From contig NZ_NMTR01000021.1 of NCBI RefSeq assembly GCF_002549775.1, positions 1 to 64,000 on the forward strand: 64,000 bases of DNA, given 5' to 3'. This DNA is from Faecalibacterium langellae (GTDB taxonomy: Bacteria > Bacillota > Clostridia > Oscillospirales > Ruminococcaceae). Positions within the stretch are counted from its first letter, which is position 1; each line of letters opens with the position of its first letter. Below, in pieces: positions 1 through 9,019 of the stretch. Made by a program: the position numbers and the translations under genes. Under the pieces are notes generated by a model, which saw nothing but the letters and a program-made list of their open reading frames with translations, made no database searches and was not told the DNA's origin.

Positions 1-119
<119 letters not shown>

Positions 120-223
120 GTGGGTGGTATGCAATGGAATAAACACATCAGAGGAGGTGACGGGGCGGGAGATCAGACCATGCAAGCGGATCAAAAACAG
201 TGAGACGAAAGGAATGGATAACA

Positions 224-1945
224 GTGAAACAGAAGAAGCATAACAGGTTTCTTGCGGCGTTGTTGGCGGTTGCCATGATGTTCCAGATGCTTCCGATGCT
301 GGCATTTGCAGAGGAAGAAACCGTACCGGAAGCGGCAAAGGTGTGGATCGGCGAAAACGAATATAACACCGTGAAAGATGCAGTAGAAGCTGCGAAAAGC
401 GGCGATACCATCGAGCTGGGCGAGGGCAACTATACCTTGTATAGCATCCCCAGTGCTGGCACGACCAAGGGCAAGGACCTGACCTTCGTTGGTCAGGGCA
501 CCGACAAAACGGCGTGGAACATCGGTGCACTGGTCCCGGACCCTGCAAACTTTGGCACCGAGTACAACGGTGACTACAGCTTTGACGGTGCGGGCACGGT
601 CACCTTCCAGAACATGACCCTCCGCTCCGGTAATGTGGACTATCTGGGCTTCATCCGTGCGAATAAAACGGTTGTAGAGGACTGTGTCATCAACGGCGAG
701 ACCTGCTACTGGGGCTATAAGAGTGCCGAGTTCAAGAACACGACCTTCAATGCTCCCAGTGGCCGTTATGCGCTCTGGACGTACTCCTCGCCGGTGATGA
801 CCTTTGACGGCTGCACCTTCAATGCGGACGGCAGGGTGATCAATGTTTACACTGATTACGGTGCAGGAAAGAACGATATCACGGTCAACTTCAACAACTG
901 TACGGTAAACTCCAGCGAAGGCTTCTTGGCGAAGCCTGCGCTGAAGATCGACGACTCCAACATGGGTAACTACAAGTATATCATCAACATCTCCGGCAAC
1001 AATACGGTCAAAGCAGGGCTGGATTACAGAACCTGCTCGCGGGTGTTTGGATATGGTACTGACACCGGCCGCACGGAGGTGTATGTAGACGGCAATCCTG
1101 TGTGGGGCAAGAAAGAAGGCACCACCCCCCCAACAAAGGGTGAGCTGAAAACACACGAGTATAGTGCTGGCAAAGCGGAGGGGAAGGTCGAAAGCGTCGA
1201 AGGTGATTGGAAAGAGAAGATTGACCACTATGAGCGCGAAGTGACCACGACGTGCAGCTACTGCGGTTATACAACAAAGAGCACGGAGAAGGGCTACAAG
1301 CTGGAATACGATCTGAACGGCGGTGATCCGGCTGAGGGCGCGGATGACGAGACATACAAGGAAAAGATCGTGCCGGAAAATGAAAAGGTAGAGCTTGCGC
1401 CTGCCCCCACAATGCCAGGTTATTTTTTCCATTACTGGGATGGTACAGAAGGCAATTTTTATGGGGATCCTGCCACCATAAAGATGACTGCTAACACCAA
1501 GCTGACCGCGCAGTGGGGCGAAGAGCCGCCTGAGGTGCCGGACACGCCGGAAGGGCCGGGATGCTGCGGGGAGGTCACAGCGGTGATCATTGCAGCCGGC
1601 ACGACTGTGGTCGGCTACTATGCGGGCACCGAGCTGCTCAGGAATTGCTACGGGCTGCCCTATTGGCCCAGAAACCGCAGCGAGCTGGCTCTGATGCTGT
1701 GGGAGGATGCCGACCGCCCGATGCCGGAATCGACGCTGCTTTACCCTGACATTGGGCAGGAAGAGGAGGATATGGATCTGCAGCATGCTGCCCGCTGGGC
1801 AATGGAGAACGAGCTGATCCCGGATCTGAACTGGGATAGCAGAAAGCCGGAGGAAGAGCAGAAGTTCTTCCCGACTTACGCCGTGAGCCGTGCACGGGCA
1901 CTTCACGCGTGGCAAAAGGCACAGCAGCTGAAACAGGACGCCTGA
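224..1945 (+). CDS. Secreted surface protein: beta-helix-like region, InlB-type repeat, SLH-like C-terminal module
   Basis: Predicted exported protein of 573 aa. The GTG at 224 is preferred because AAAGGA lies 10 bases upstream and it gives a clean signal peptide (KQKK basic start, hydrophobic core, cleavage after AFA at about residue 29); GTG at 200 is an alternative. Residues about 35-280 resemble a right-handed beta-helix (pectate-lyase-like, with a DAVEAAKSGDTIELGEG-type opening). A CxxC pair sits near 343, and residues about 355-425 look like an InlB B-repeat. Next come a hydrophobic stretch and an SLH-like C terminus (NRSELALMLWE, PESTLLYPDI, AARWA). The C terminus is clearly shared with the protein at 23551-25455. 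It is probably cell-surface attached; the ligand is unknown. Confidence 0.8.
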   Translation: MKQKKHNRFLAALLAVAMMFQMLPMLAFAEEETVPEAAKVWIGENEYNTVKDAVEAAKSGDTIELGEGNYTLYSIPSAGTTKGKDLTFVGQGTDKTAWNIGALVPDPANFGTEYNGDYSFDGAGTVTFQNMTLRSGNVDYLGFIRANKTVVEDCVINGETCYWGYKSAEFKNTTFNAPSGRYALWTYSSPVMTFDGCTFNADGRVINVYTDYGAGKNDITVNFNNCTVNSSEGFLAKPALKIDDSNMGNYKYIINISGNNTVKAGLDYRTCSRVFGYGTDTGRTEVYVDGNPVWGKKEGTTPPTKGELKTHEYSAGKAEGKVESVEGDWKEKIDHYEREVTTTCSYCGYTTKSTEKGYKLEYDLNGGDPAEGADDETYKEKIVPENEKVELAPAPTMPGYFFHYWDGTEGNFYGDPATIKMTANTKLTAQWGEEPPEVPDTPEGPGCCGEVTAVIIAAGTTVVGYYAGTELLRNCYGLPYWPRNRSELALMLWEDADRPMPESTLLYPDIGQEEEDMDLQHAARWAMENELIPDLNWDSRKPEEEQKFFPTYAVSRARALHAWQKAQQLKQDA

Positions 1946-1977
1946 GCGGACCGGAATCGGCTGTAAAATGGAAAAAG

Positions 1978-2012
1978 CGCTCCGCCGGGACCGTCCGGCG
2001 GAGCGTTTTTTT
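1978..2012 (+). terminator. Rho-independent terminator
   Basis: A perfect 11-bp stem (1978-1988 with 1995-2005, CGCTCCGCCGG and its complement) has a 6-base loop and is followed by seven T. It ends the surface-protein transcript. Confidence 0.9.
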
Positions 2013-2228
2013 GAGGGAAAAATACGGGAAAACGACTGCAAAAGTATGGCTTTTGTAAAAAACACACAGACTCTTTTTGAAAAAAGCAAAACAGATGTGC
2101 AAGGCGCAGAAAATCCTGACATGAAACAAATTGATATGGCACAATCGACGAAATGTGATAAAATAAAACCAGATATGCGCTCTTGTGTGCATGATACGGA
2201 TCGTAAACAGCAATAAGGAGTTATGACT

Positions 2229-3371
2229 ATGTCTATTGAAATTTCCCCGAAGTCGTTCTTTGAGCAGCCCAGTGTGGCAGATATGCGGCTGATCTCCTGC
2301 CCCGGTGCAGAGGAACTGACCGGTCTGATCGACAAGCATCTGGTCCGCTGGGCCAAGGCTGCCGGAATTGACAAAGATACCTTCATTATTCCTTGCGACT
2401 GCCCCCGCTTCCAGAGCGGCGACGCCAAGGGTCTGGTGAAGGAGTCGGTGCGCGGTGACGATATCTTCATCGTCGTTGACCCGGGCAACTACAACGTCAC
2501 CTACAAGCTGTTCAACTACGAGAACCACATGTCCCCGGACGACCACTTTGCCAACCTGAAGCGCCTGATCCAGGCCGTTGCAGGCAAGGCACACCGTGTG
2601 TCCGTCATTATGCCCAGCCTGTACGGCGGCCGTCAGCATCGCCGCGTGGTGCGCGAGAGTCTGGACTGCGCTGTGGCACTGCAGGAGCTGCAGACCATGG
2701 GCGTGCGCAACATCATCACCTTTGATGCCCACGACCCCCGCGTGCAGAACGCAGTGCCCCTGATGAGCTTTGACAACGCCATGCCCACCTATCAGGTGCT
2801 CAAGAGCCTGCTGAAGAAGGACCCGGGCCTGTCCTTCGACAAGGAAAAGTTCACCGTGGTCAGCCCGGACGAAGGCGCAATGAACCGCAACATGTACTTC
2901 TCCAGCGTGCTGGGCTGCAATCTGGGCATGTTCTATAAGCGCCGCGATTACACCCGCGTGGTGAACGGCCGCAACCCCATCGTGGCCCACGAGTATCTGG
3001 GCGAGAGCGTGGAAGGCAAGACTGTCTTTATCGCGGACGATATCATTGCTTCCGGCGAGAGCATGCTGGAGGTCGCCAGCAACCTGAAGGAGCGCGGCGC
3101 TGCCAACATCATCGCCAACGCCACCTTCCCCCTGTTCACCAGCGGTCTGGACAAGTTCGACAAGGCTGTGGCAGACGGCATTCTGACCTATGTTGTGGGC
3201 ACCAACCTGACCTACCGCAAGCCGGAACTGCTGACCCGCGACTGGTATGTGGACGTGGACGTGTCCAAGTACGCTGCCTACTTTGTGGTGGCACTGAACC
3301 ACGATATGTCCGTTTCCAGCATCATCGACCCGCTGAAGAAGATCGAGAATCTGCTGGCAAACCGCAAGTAA
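2229..3371 (+). CDS. prs: Ribose-phosphate pyrophosphokinase (long form)
   Basis: Makes PRPP from ribose-5-phosphate and ATP for nucleotide, His and Trp synthesis in the cytoplasm. The 380-aa protein is longer than the usual 310-320 aa PRPP synthetase. The PRPP-binding loop is visible as FIADDIIASGES at about 267-278, and an FDAHDPRVQNA segment stands where the classical DLHA motif lies. ATG 2229 is chosen because AAGGAG (2215-2220) is 8 bases upstream; the ATG at 2223 is only 2 bases from it. The gene is monocistronic with a terminator behind it. Assignment to the family is firm; the extra length suggests a divergent class. Confidence 0.88.
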   Translation: MSIEISPKSFFEQPSVADMRLISCPGAEELTGLIDKHLVRWAKAAGIDKDTFIIPCDCPRFQSGDAKGLVKESVRGDDIFIVVDPGNYNVTYKLFNYENHMSPDDHFANLKRLIQAVAGKAHRVSVIMPSLYGGRQHRRVVRESLDCAVALQELQTMGVRNIITFDAHDPRVQNAVPLMSFDNAMPTYQVLKSLLKKDPGLSFDKEKFTVVSPDEGAMNRNMYFSSVLGCNLGMFYKRRDYTRVVNGRNPIVAHEYLGESVEGKTVFIADDIIASGESMLEVASNLKERGAANIIANATFPLFTSGLDKFDKAVADGILTYVVGTNLTYRKPELLTRDWYVDVDVSKYAAYFVVALNHDMSVSSIIDPLKKIENLLANRK

Positions 3372-3386
3372 GCCAAAATAAAGGAA

Positions 3387-3420
3387 ATGCCGCTGCATCG
3401 AACGATGCGGCGGCATTTTT
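3387..3420 (+). terminator. Rho-independent terminator after prs
   Basis: Stem 3387-3398 pairs with 3405-3416 (one G-T wobble) and is followed by a T run. It lies between convergent genes and may also serve the minus-strand MATE gene. Confidence 0.85.
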
Positions 3421-3434
3421 GCGTGATAGGGGAT

Positions 3435-4769
3435 TTACAGATCGTTTTCGTGGCTGCGCAGGTAGCGCACCAGCATGGGCAGCTCGTAGAGCAGCATCAG
3501 CACCCAGCCCACAACGTAGCTGTAGGGCAGAGCTTCGATCTCCATCTTCCACATCAGCACGAAGACGGCGGCGGCAATGACGCGGCCGATCATGTTGATG
3601 GTGCTGGACACCAGCGTGACCTGCAGATCGCCCACACCGCGGAAGAAGCCCTGGATGCCGTTGGTGGCAGCGGGCATCAGGTAGAACAGGGATACCGTCT
3701 GCAGAAAGCGCACGCCCAGGTGAATGACTTCCGGGTCGGTGACGAACATCTTCATGATGGGGTTGGCAAAGATGTGGACCGCCAGCGCGATGAGGATGCC
3801 GTAAGCGGCCTCGATGCGCATACCGCAGTGGTAGCCCTGCTTCACGCGCTCGTGCTCCCCGGCACCACGGTTCTGGGCCATGAGGGTGGTCATGGCGTGG
3901 CCGATATTCTGCTGCGGGGTGTAGGCGAAATCGTCGATGCGGGAAGCGGCGGTGAAAGCAGCCATAGCGTTGACGCCCATGGTGTTCACGATGGCCTGCA
4001 CGGCGATCTTGCCCAGCTGCACGGTGGCCTGCTGCATGGCGCTGGCCCAGCCGTAGCTGACCGTTTTGCGCAGCAGGGAGCCATCGAACACCAGCCAGCG
4101 GCGGCCCAGCTGCAGCACCGGCACCTTCCAGCGGATGTACACCACGCACAGCACGCAGCACAGCGCTTCGCTGATGACGGTGGAGAGGGCGCAGCCGTTG
4201 CTGCCCCAGCCCAGCGCCTGCACAAAGAACAGGTCGCCGCCAATGTTCAGCACGGCGCTGATCATCAGAAAGTACAGGGCACTTTTGCTGTCGCCCAGGG
4301 CGCGCATGGTGGCGGCAAGGAAGTTATAGAAGAAGGTGAAGATCAGGCCAGCGAACACGATGCGCAGGTAATCCGCTGCAATGGGCATGATATCGGTGGG
4401 CACCTGCAGCAGCCGCAGCAGAGGGTTCGCCAGAATGACGCAGGCGGCGGAGAAGGCCAGCGAGAACACCGTACCGGCAATGGCGGTGGTGGACACCTGG
4501 CGTTCCACCAGTTTGGTATCTCCGGCACCGAAGGCCGTGCTGACCAGAATGCCCGCACCCAGGCACATGCCGTTGATGAACAGGATGGCGAGGGTCATGA
4601 GGGGATTGGAGGTGCCGACGGCGGCCAGCGCCTCCTCGCCGACGAACTTGCCCACGATGATGCTGTCGGCGGCGTTGTAGGTGAGCTGGAACAGGTTGCC
4701 CAGCACCAGCGGGATGGTAAAGCGGATGAGGAGCGGCGTAATGGCTCCTTTGGTCATGTCGTTTGTCAT
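3435..4769 (-). CDS. MATE family efflux transporter
   Basis: Predicted 444-aa inner-membrane cation/drug antiporter. About 12 hydrophobic helices run through the protein. The N terminus (MTKGAITPLLIRFTIPLVLGNL) and the internal AADSIIVGKFVGEEALAAVG segment are typical of the MATE family, and the length matches it. The start could be ATG 4769 or the in-frame ATG 4757; no strong ribosome-binding site decides. It begins 24 bases after the stop of the CysK-like gene upstream on the same strand, so the two are probably cotranscribed. The substrate cannot be read from sequence. Confidence 0.88.
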   Translation of the reverse strand: MTNDMTKGAITPLLIRFTIPLVLGNLFQLTYNAADSIIVGKFVGEEALAAVGTSNPLMTLAILFINGMCLGAGILVSTAFGAGDTKLVERQVSTTAIAGTVFSLAFSAACVILANPLLRLLQVPTDIMPIAADYLRIVFAGLIFTFFYNFLAATMRALGDSKSALYFLMISAVLNIGGDLFFVQALGWGSNGCALSTVISEALCCVLCVVYIRWKVPVLQLGRRWLVFDGSLLRKTVSYGWASAMQQATVQLGKIAVQAIVNTMGVNAMAAFTAASRIDDFAYTPQQNIGHAMTTLMAQNRGAGEHERVKQGYHCGMRIEAAYGILIALAVHIFANPIMKMFVTDPEVIHLGVRFLQTVSLFYLMPAATNGIQGFFRGVGDLQVTLVSSTINMIGRVIAAAVFVLMWKMEIEALPYSYVVGWVLMLLYELPMLVRYLRSHENDL

Positions 4770-4793
4770 GGGGGTTTTCAGGGAATCCTTTCC

Positions 4794-5708
4794 TTATAAT
4801 GTATTGATGAACTGCCTTCCGGGCAGGATGGCGAGGGCCGCGCGGCTGGCACCTACGTTGATGAGCTGGGCCGCTGCCTGCAGCACGGCACCGGAAGCCA
4901 CCGAAGCCGGGATGGCATCGGTGCGCAGCACCTTCTGGGCGGCACGCTGGGCGTCGGTGGTGTTCACGGCCACCACGTTGTCCACCACGTAGGCGTTGAA
5001 GTTGTCCGGTACGAAGCCGTAGCCCATGTCTGTGATACCGTGGGGGCCGGTGAGCCCGCCGCCCAGCGCTTGGGACTCATAGGGCTCCACGGCGGCGATG
5101 CGCACATCGTTGGTCCAGGCCTTGATGGTCTCGCCCACGCCGGTCACGGTGCCGCCGCTGCCCACGCCGATGACGATGGCATCCACGGCGCTTTTGCCCT
5201 CGCGGGCAATGGCCTGCACGATGGCAGGCCCGGTGACGCGGCGGTGGTACTCAGGGTTATCGTCGTTGGCCAGCCAGTTCATATCGTACCAGTGGTTGTC
5301 GGCGGCCATCTGGGCGGCCAGACGGCGTGCACCGGCGGCACCACTGCGGGAAGGGCTGTGCTGGATCTGGGCACCCAGCCGCAGCAACGTCTCCTGCCGC
5401 AGGGCGGGGGCGTCCTCCGGCATCACCAGCACCACCGGATGTCCGGCCGTCAGGCCTGCCAACGTCAGCGCCGCCGCAAAGGGGCCGGACGCCGCTTCAA
5501 TGATGGGCTGGCCGGGCAGCAGCTTCTTTTTCTCGATGGCGAGGGCCAGCATCCCCTCGGCAAGGCCGTCGCGGGCGGTGCCGGTGGGGCCTGCAAAATC
5601 CAGATAGGCGTACAGCCGCCCCTTCAGCCCGCAGGCGGCGGCATAGCCCCGCAGCTCCACGATGGGGCAGGTGGTGAGCGTCTGATAAAAATTCGGGTAG
5701 ATCGGCAC
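4794..5708 (-). CDS. CysK-like PLP-fold protein lacking the catalytic lysine
   Basis: 304 aa with the fold pattern of the O-acetylserine sulfhydrylase/cystathionine beta-synthase family. Three hallmarks are altered or kept as follows. The NPSGSVKDR motif reads GPTGTARDG, so the PLP-binding Lys is Arg46 (codon CGC). The SGNTG substrate loop reads SGPFA at 74-78. The PLP-phosphate loop is preserved as GVGSGGT. The reading frame is intact, so this is not a simple pseudogene. It may be a non-catalytic or repurposed paralogue. It is cotranscribed with the MATE exporter downstream; a functional link is only suggested. Confidence 0.75.
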   Translation of the reverse strand: MPIYPNFYQTLTTCPIVELRGYAAACGLKGRLYAYLDFAGPTGTARDGLAEGMLALAIEKKKLLPGQPIIEAASGPFAAALTLAGLTAGHPVVLVMPEDAPALRQETLLRLGAQIQHSPSRSGAAGARRLAAQMAADNHWYDMNWLANDDNPEYHRRVTGPAIVQAIAREGKSAVDAIVIGVGSGGTVTGVGETIKAWTNDVRIAAVEPYESQALGGGLTGPHGITDMGYGFVPDNFNAYVVDNVVAVNTTDAQRAAQKVLRTDAIPASVASGAVLQAAAQLINVGASRAALAILPGRQFINTL

Positions 5709-5741
5709 AGAAGCCCTCCTCTCATGGGATACAACATTATT

Positions 5742-5771
5742 ATCCTAACGCAGAAGCCCCTCGCGCGTCAA
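5742..5771 (-). promoter_or_regulatory. Candidate promoter of the CysK-like/MATE operon
   Basis: On the minus strand TTGACG (5766-5771) and TAGGAT (5742-5747) are 18 bases apart, about 35 bases before the start codon. The -10 match is moderate. Confidence 0.45.
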
Positions 5772-5834
5772 GCGGCATTTTGGCAAAAACAGCGAATTTT
5801 TGGCAGATTTTCTGGAAAAATCTCTGAAAGACTC

Positions 5835-5863
5835 TTGACAGCGGACAAGGGTTCTGGTATACT
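5835..5863 (+). promoter_or_regulatory. Sigma-A-type promoter of the ylxM-ffh operon
   Basis: A perfect TTGACA (5835-5840), a 17-base spacer and TATACT (5858-5863) lie about 70 bases before ylxM. Confidence 0.85.
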
Positions 5864-5931
5864 TCATCCGTAAAGCAAAAAGTCTTTACATCACTTCTCG
5901 AAAGCGAAGGCAGTTTACCGGGGGTCAGGCG

Positions 5932-6312
5932 ATGGCAAAAGATCTGGAAATGGGCTATCTGCTCGACTTCTACGGCGAAGCGCTGACCGAGAAACAGCGC
6001 GAGATGCTGCGCCAATATTACAACGATGACCTCTCGCTGAGTGAGATCGGCGAGAACTTCGGCATCACCCGGCAGGGTGCGCGGGACACCATCAAACATG
6101 GCGAGAACGCACTGCGGGAGCTGGAGGAAAAGGTCGGCTTTGCGGCGCGGTACCGCCGCGTGCAGCAGAAACTGGAAGAACTGGAACAGATGGTCATTGA
6201 TGCACGGTTCGAGTGCACCGGCCCCGGCGGCCTGACCACCACCGAGTACGAGCACCAGCTGACGAAGATGCTGGCGCTGATCCGTTCCATCGACGAAGCG
6301 AACGAGAGCTGA
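5932..6312 (+). CDS. ylxM: YlxM/p13-like helix-turn-helix protein
   Basis: 126-aa cytoplasmic protein of the UPF0122 family, which accompanies ffh in Firmicutes and is thought to modulate the signal recognition particle. A sigma-like helix-turn-helix is visible (LSLSEIGENFGITRQGARD), followed by a helical region (LEELEQMVIDAR). It is the first gene after the promoter at 5835, with a GTCAGG-type ribosome site, and ffh starts 27 bases after its stop. Confidence 0.9.
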   Translation: MAKDLEMGYLLDFYGEALTEKQREMLRQYYNDDLSLSEIGENFGITRQGARDTIKHGENALRELEEKVGFAARYRRVQQKLEELEQMVIDARFECTGPGGLTTTEYEHQLTKMLALIRSIDEANES

Positions 6313-6339
6313 GAACCATTCTGAAAGGAGCACCGCACA

Positions 6340-7695
6340 ATGGCATTTGAATCCCTGACCGACCGCCTTGCCGGTGTGTTCAAAAAGCTGCGCGGCCACG
6401 GCAAGCTGACCGAAGCAGATATCAAGGCCGCGATGCGCGAAGTGCGCATGGCACTGCTGGAAGCCGACGTCAACTACAAGGTTGCCAAGGACTTCTGCGC
6501 CAAGGTGTCCGAGCGCGCCATGGGCCAGGAGGTTATGGAAAGCCTGACTCCCGCCCAGCAGGTGGTCAAGATCGTCAACGAAGAACTGGTCGCTCTGATG
6601 GGCGGCAGCGAAGCAGCCCGCCTGAACATCAAGAACAAGGGCCAGACGATCATCATGCTCTGCGGCCTGCAGGGCAATGGTAAGACCACCCACGCTGCAA
6701 AGCTTGCAAAATACTTCATCAAACAGGGCCGCCGCCCCATGCTGGTGGCCTGCGACATTTACCGCCCTGCTGCTATCGATCAGCTGCAGGTGGTGGGCAA
6801 GCAGGCGGGTGCTCCGGTGTTCACGCTGCCGGGCGCAAAGCCGCCGGAAATTGCCAAAAAGGCGCTGGCTCATGCCAAGGATTACGGCAATGACATCGTG
6901 ATCCTGGATACGGCCGGCCGTCTGCAGATCGACGATGTGCTCATGCAGGAGCTGGTGGACATCAAGGAAGCCGTTCCTGTGGACGAGACCCTGCTGGTGG
7001 TGGACGCCATGGCCGGTCAGGATGCCGTGAACGTGGCCAAGACCTTCAACGAGAAGGTGAGCATCGACGGCATCATCCTGACCAAGACCGACGGCGACAC
7101 CCGCGGCGGCGCAGCCCTTTCGGTGCTGGCCGTCACCGGCAAACCCATCAAGTTCCAGGGCACCGGCGAAAAGCTGGACGATCTGGATGTGTTCCACCCG
7201 GACCGCATGGCAAGCCGCATTCTGGGCATGGGCGATGTGCTGAGCCTCATCGAGCGCGCACAGGAGACGGCGGACGAGAAAGCCGCCGAGGAGACCGCCA
7301 AGCGGATGCTGGAGAACAAGTTCGACATGAACGACATGCTGGACCAGTTCGCGCAGATCCGCAAGATGGGCGGCGCGGGTGCCATGCTGAGCATGCTGCC
7401 CGGTGCTTCCGGCATCGACGCCAGCCAGGTGGACGACAAGGCATTTGACCGCATCGAGGCCATGATCTATTCCATGACCAAAGAGGAGCGCGAAAAGCCC
7501 TCCATCATCAACCCCAAGCGCAAGCGCCGCATCGCGGCCGGCAGCGGCACCACCGTGGCCGACGTGAACAAGCTGCTCAAGCAGTTTGAGATGATGCAGA
7601 AGATGATGAAGCAGTTCAAGAAAAGCCCCAAGGGCTTTGCCCGCCGTCTGGGCGGCATGATGGGCAACCCCAATGCCTTCCGCGGGCTGAAATGA
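6340..7695 (+). CDS. ffh: Signal recognition particle GTPase Ffh
   Basis: 451-aa SRP54 protein that binds 4.5S RNA and signal sequences and delivers ribosomes to the membrane. Order: N domain; G domain with P-loop GLQGNGKTT at about 109-117, DTAGRL and TKTDGDTRGG near 248; Met-rich M domain (FEMMQKMMKQFKKS, then a GGMMGNPN tail). Length is normal. A clear AAAGGAG site precedes ATG 6340. Confidence 0.97.
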   Translation: MAFESLTDRLAGVFKKLRGHGKLTEADIKAAMREVRMALLEADVNYKVAKDFCAKVSERAMGQEVMESLTPAQQVVKIVNEELVALMGGSEAARLNIKNKGQTIIMLCGLQGNGKTTHAAKLAKYFIKQGRRPMLVACDIYRPAAIDQLQVVGKQAGAPVFTLPGAKPPEIAKKALAHAKDYGNDIVILDTAGRLQIDDVLMQELVDIKEAVPVDETLLVVDAMAGQDAVNVAKTFNEKVSIDGIILTKTDGDTRGGAALSVLAVTGKPIKFQGTGEKLDDLDVFHPDRMASRILGMGDVLSLIERAQETADEKAAEETAKRMLENKFDMNDMLDQFAQIRKMGGAGAMLSMLPGASGIDASQVDDKAFDRIEAMIYSMTKEEREKPSIINPKRKRRIAAGSGTTVADVNKLLKQFEMMQKMMKQFKKSPKGFARRLGGMMGNPNAFRGLK

Positions 7696-7784
7696 CTTTG
7701 TGATACAACCCCCTTGCGGGTTTGTACAATATAAACAACGCGCCCGCAAGGGCCGCACAAAACAATTTTTGGAGGATATTTACC

Positions 7785-8027
7785 ATGGCAGTTAAGATTC
7801 GTCTGCGCCGCGTCGGCGCCAAGAAGGCTCCCTTCTATCGTGTTGTTGTTGCTGACAGCCGCTTCCCCCGCGATGGTCGTTTCATCGAGGAGATCGGCAC
7901 CTACGATCCCAACAAGGAGCCCTCTGAGATCAAGATCGACGCTGAGAAGGCAAAGCAGTGGATCGCCAACGGCGCACAGCCCACTGATACCGTTCGCGTC
8001 CTGCTGAAGAAGTCCAACGTTCTGTAA
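7785..8027 (+). CDS. rpsP: Small ribosomal subunit protein bS16
   Basis: 80-aa ribosomal protein with the family signature [19 protein letters not shown]. It has a strong GGAGG site about 9 bases upstream and lies in the conserved ffh-rpsP-khpA-rimM-trmD order. Confidence 0.97.
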   Translation: MAVKIRLRRVGAKKAPFYRVVVADSRFPRDGRFIEEIGTYDPNKEPSEIKIDAEKAKQWIANGAQPTDTVRVLLKKSNVL

Positions 8028-8044
8028 GTAGGGAGGGCTGACTC

Positions 8045-8278
8045 ATGCAGGAGCTGTTGCTGGCAGTTGCCCGCGGTCTCGTGGAGGACAAGGACGCCGT
8101 CAAGGTCACGGTGGACGAGCCCCGCGAGGACGGCACCATCGTCTACCACCTGAGCGTGGCAGAGGGAGATATGGGCCGTGTCATCGGCAAGCAGGGCCGG
8201 ATCGCAAAAGCCATTCGTGTGGTGATGCGCGCGGCTGCTGTGCGGGTCGATGAAAAGGTCCTTGTTGAGATCGACTGA
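8045..8278 (+). CDS. khpA: KH-domain RNA-binding protein KhpA
   Basis: 77-aa single KH domain (GxxG loop seen as VIGKQGRIAKAIR), the YlqC/KhpA family. It binds RNA and in other Firmicutes pairs with KhpB/Jag to affect cell division. It starts 17 bases after rpsP and is followed by a terminator, so part of the operon transcript probably ends here. Confidence 0.93.
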   Translation: MQELLLAVARGLVEDKDAVKVTVDEPREDGTIVYHLSVAEGDMGRVIGKQGRIAKAIRVVMRAAAVRVDEKVLVEID

Positions 8279-8288
8279 GCACCCTACA

Positions 8289-8321
8289 GGCCCTTTGCCC
8301 TTGCGGCAAGGGGCCTTTTTT
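8289..8321 (+). terminator. Terminator after khpA
   Basis: Stem 8289-8299 pairs with 8305-8315 (one wobble), then six T. It separates khpA from rimM. Confidence 0.85.
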
Positions 8322-8332
8322 GTTATAAGCAG

Positions 8333-8456
8333 GCTCGCCCTCTCCGTCATTGCTGGTGCAATGCCACCTCTCCCGAAGGGAGAGGCAAGGGCCTGATCGA
8401 AACGTTCTTGGCTCTCCCTTTGGGAGAGCTGCCGCCGAAGGCGGCTGAGAGGGCGA
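8333..8456. repeat. Inverted pair of GC-rich intergenic repeats (family 2)
   Basis: Two facing copies of a double-hairpin repeat lie here. The copy at 8410-8456 reads GCTCTCCC-TTTG-GGGAGAGC, then a GCCGCCGAAGGCGGC hairpin, then TGAGAGGG. The copy at about 8333-8394 is a variant on the other strand. Related copies sit at 13071-13112, 20132-20172 and 38141-38170. There is no coding potential; it looks like a small non-autonomous or REP-like element. Confidence 0.7.
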
Positions 8457-8479
8457 GGACGTGATACAGGGAGATTACA

Positions 8480-9016
8480 ATGCAGCAATATCTGGAAGCA
8501 GGCAAGGTCGTGACGACCCACGGGGTGCGCGGCGAAATGAAGCTGGAGCTTTGGTGCGACGGCGTGGCTTTTTTGAAAAAGGTGGGCAGGCTGTACCCCT
8601 CGGCACAGGGCGGCAGAGCCTATAAAATCGTCTCCATCCGTGCGCAGGGGCAGATGGCTCTGCTGCAGCTGGAAGGCGTGAACGATATGGATGCCGCCCG
8701 GGCGCTGCGCGGGCAGGTGTTCTACTTTGACCGCAATGACGCCACCCTGCCTGCAGGCCGGTGGTATGTGGCCGACCTCATCGGCTGCGAAGTGCGGGAC
8801 GCCGACACCGGCAAGGTGTACGGCGTGGTGACCAGCGTGGACCACCCCGGCGCACAGGATATCTACACCGTCAAGGCACCCAGCGGCAAAGAGTATATGT
8901 TCCCAGGCGTGGATGCCTTTTTGAAAGAGCGCAACCCGCCGGAGGGCTATCTCCTCGTCACGCCCATCCCGGGCCTGCTGGACGACGATTTTGACAGCGA
9001 ACGGGAGGAAAACTGA
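8480..9016 (+). CDS. rimM: Ribosome maturation factor RimM
   Basis: 178-aa 16S rRNA-processing factor that binds S19 during 30S assembly. The N-terminal barrel opens LEAGKVVTTHGVRGEMKL; the PRC-barrel half contains LIGCEVRD and ends in the typical VTPIPGLLDD. It lies 3 bases before trmD, with which it is surely cotranslated. Confidence 0.95.
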   Translation: MQQYLEAGKVVTTHGVRGEMKLELWCDGVAFLKKVGRLYPSAQGGRAYKIVSIRAQGQMALLQLEGVNDMDAARALRGQVFYFDRNDATLPAGRWYVADLIGCEVRDADTGKVYGVVTSVDHPGAQDIYTVKAPSGKEYMFPGVDAFLKERNPPEGYLLVTPIPGLLDDDFDSEREEN

Positions 9017-9019
9017 ACC

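Noticed and set aside
2131-2164. A prs promoter with TTGATA and TAAAAT
   Set aside because: The spacing of 20-22 bases is too long, and no better pair was found by eye.
191-2488. Long minus-strand open frame (about 765 codons) over the first surface gene and prs
   Set aside because: It is antisense to two well-supported plus-strand genes, has no family features and is rich in Arg/His/Ala as expected of shadow frames in GC-rich DNA.
4794-5708. Calling the CysK-like gene a pseudogene
   Set aside because: There is no frameshift or stop, it has a ribosome site, and most of the fold is conserved; only key residues differ.
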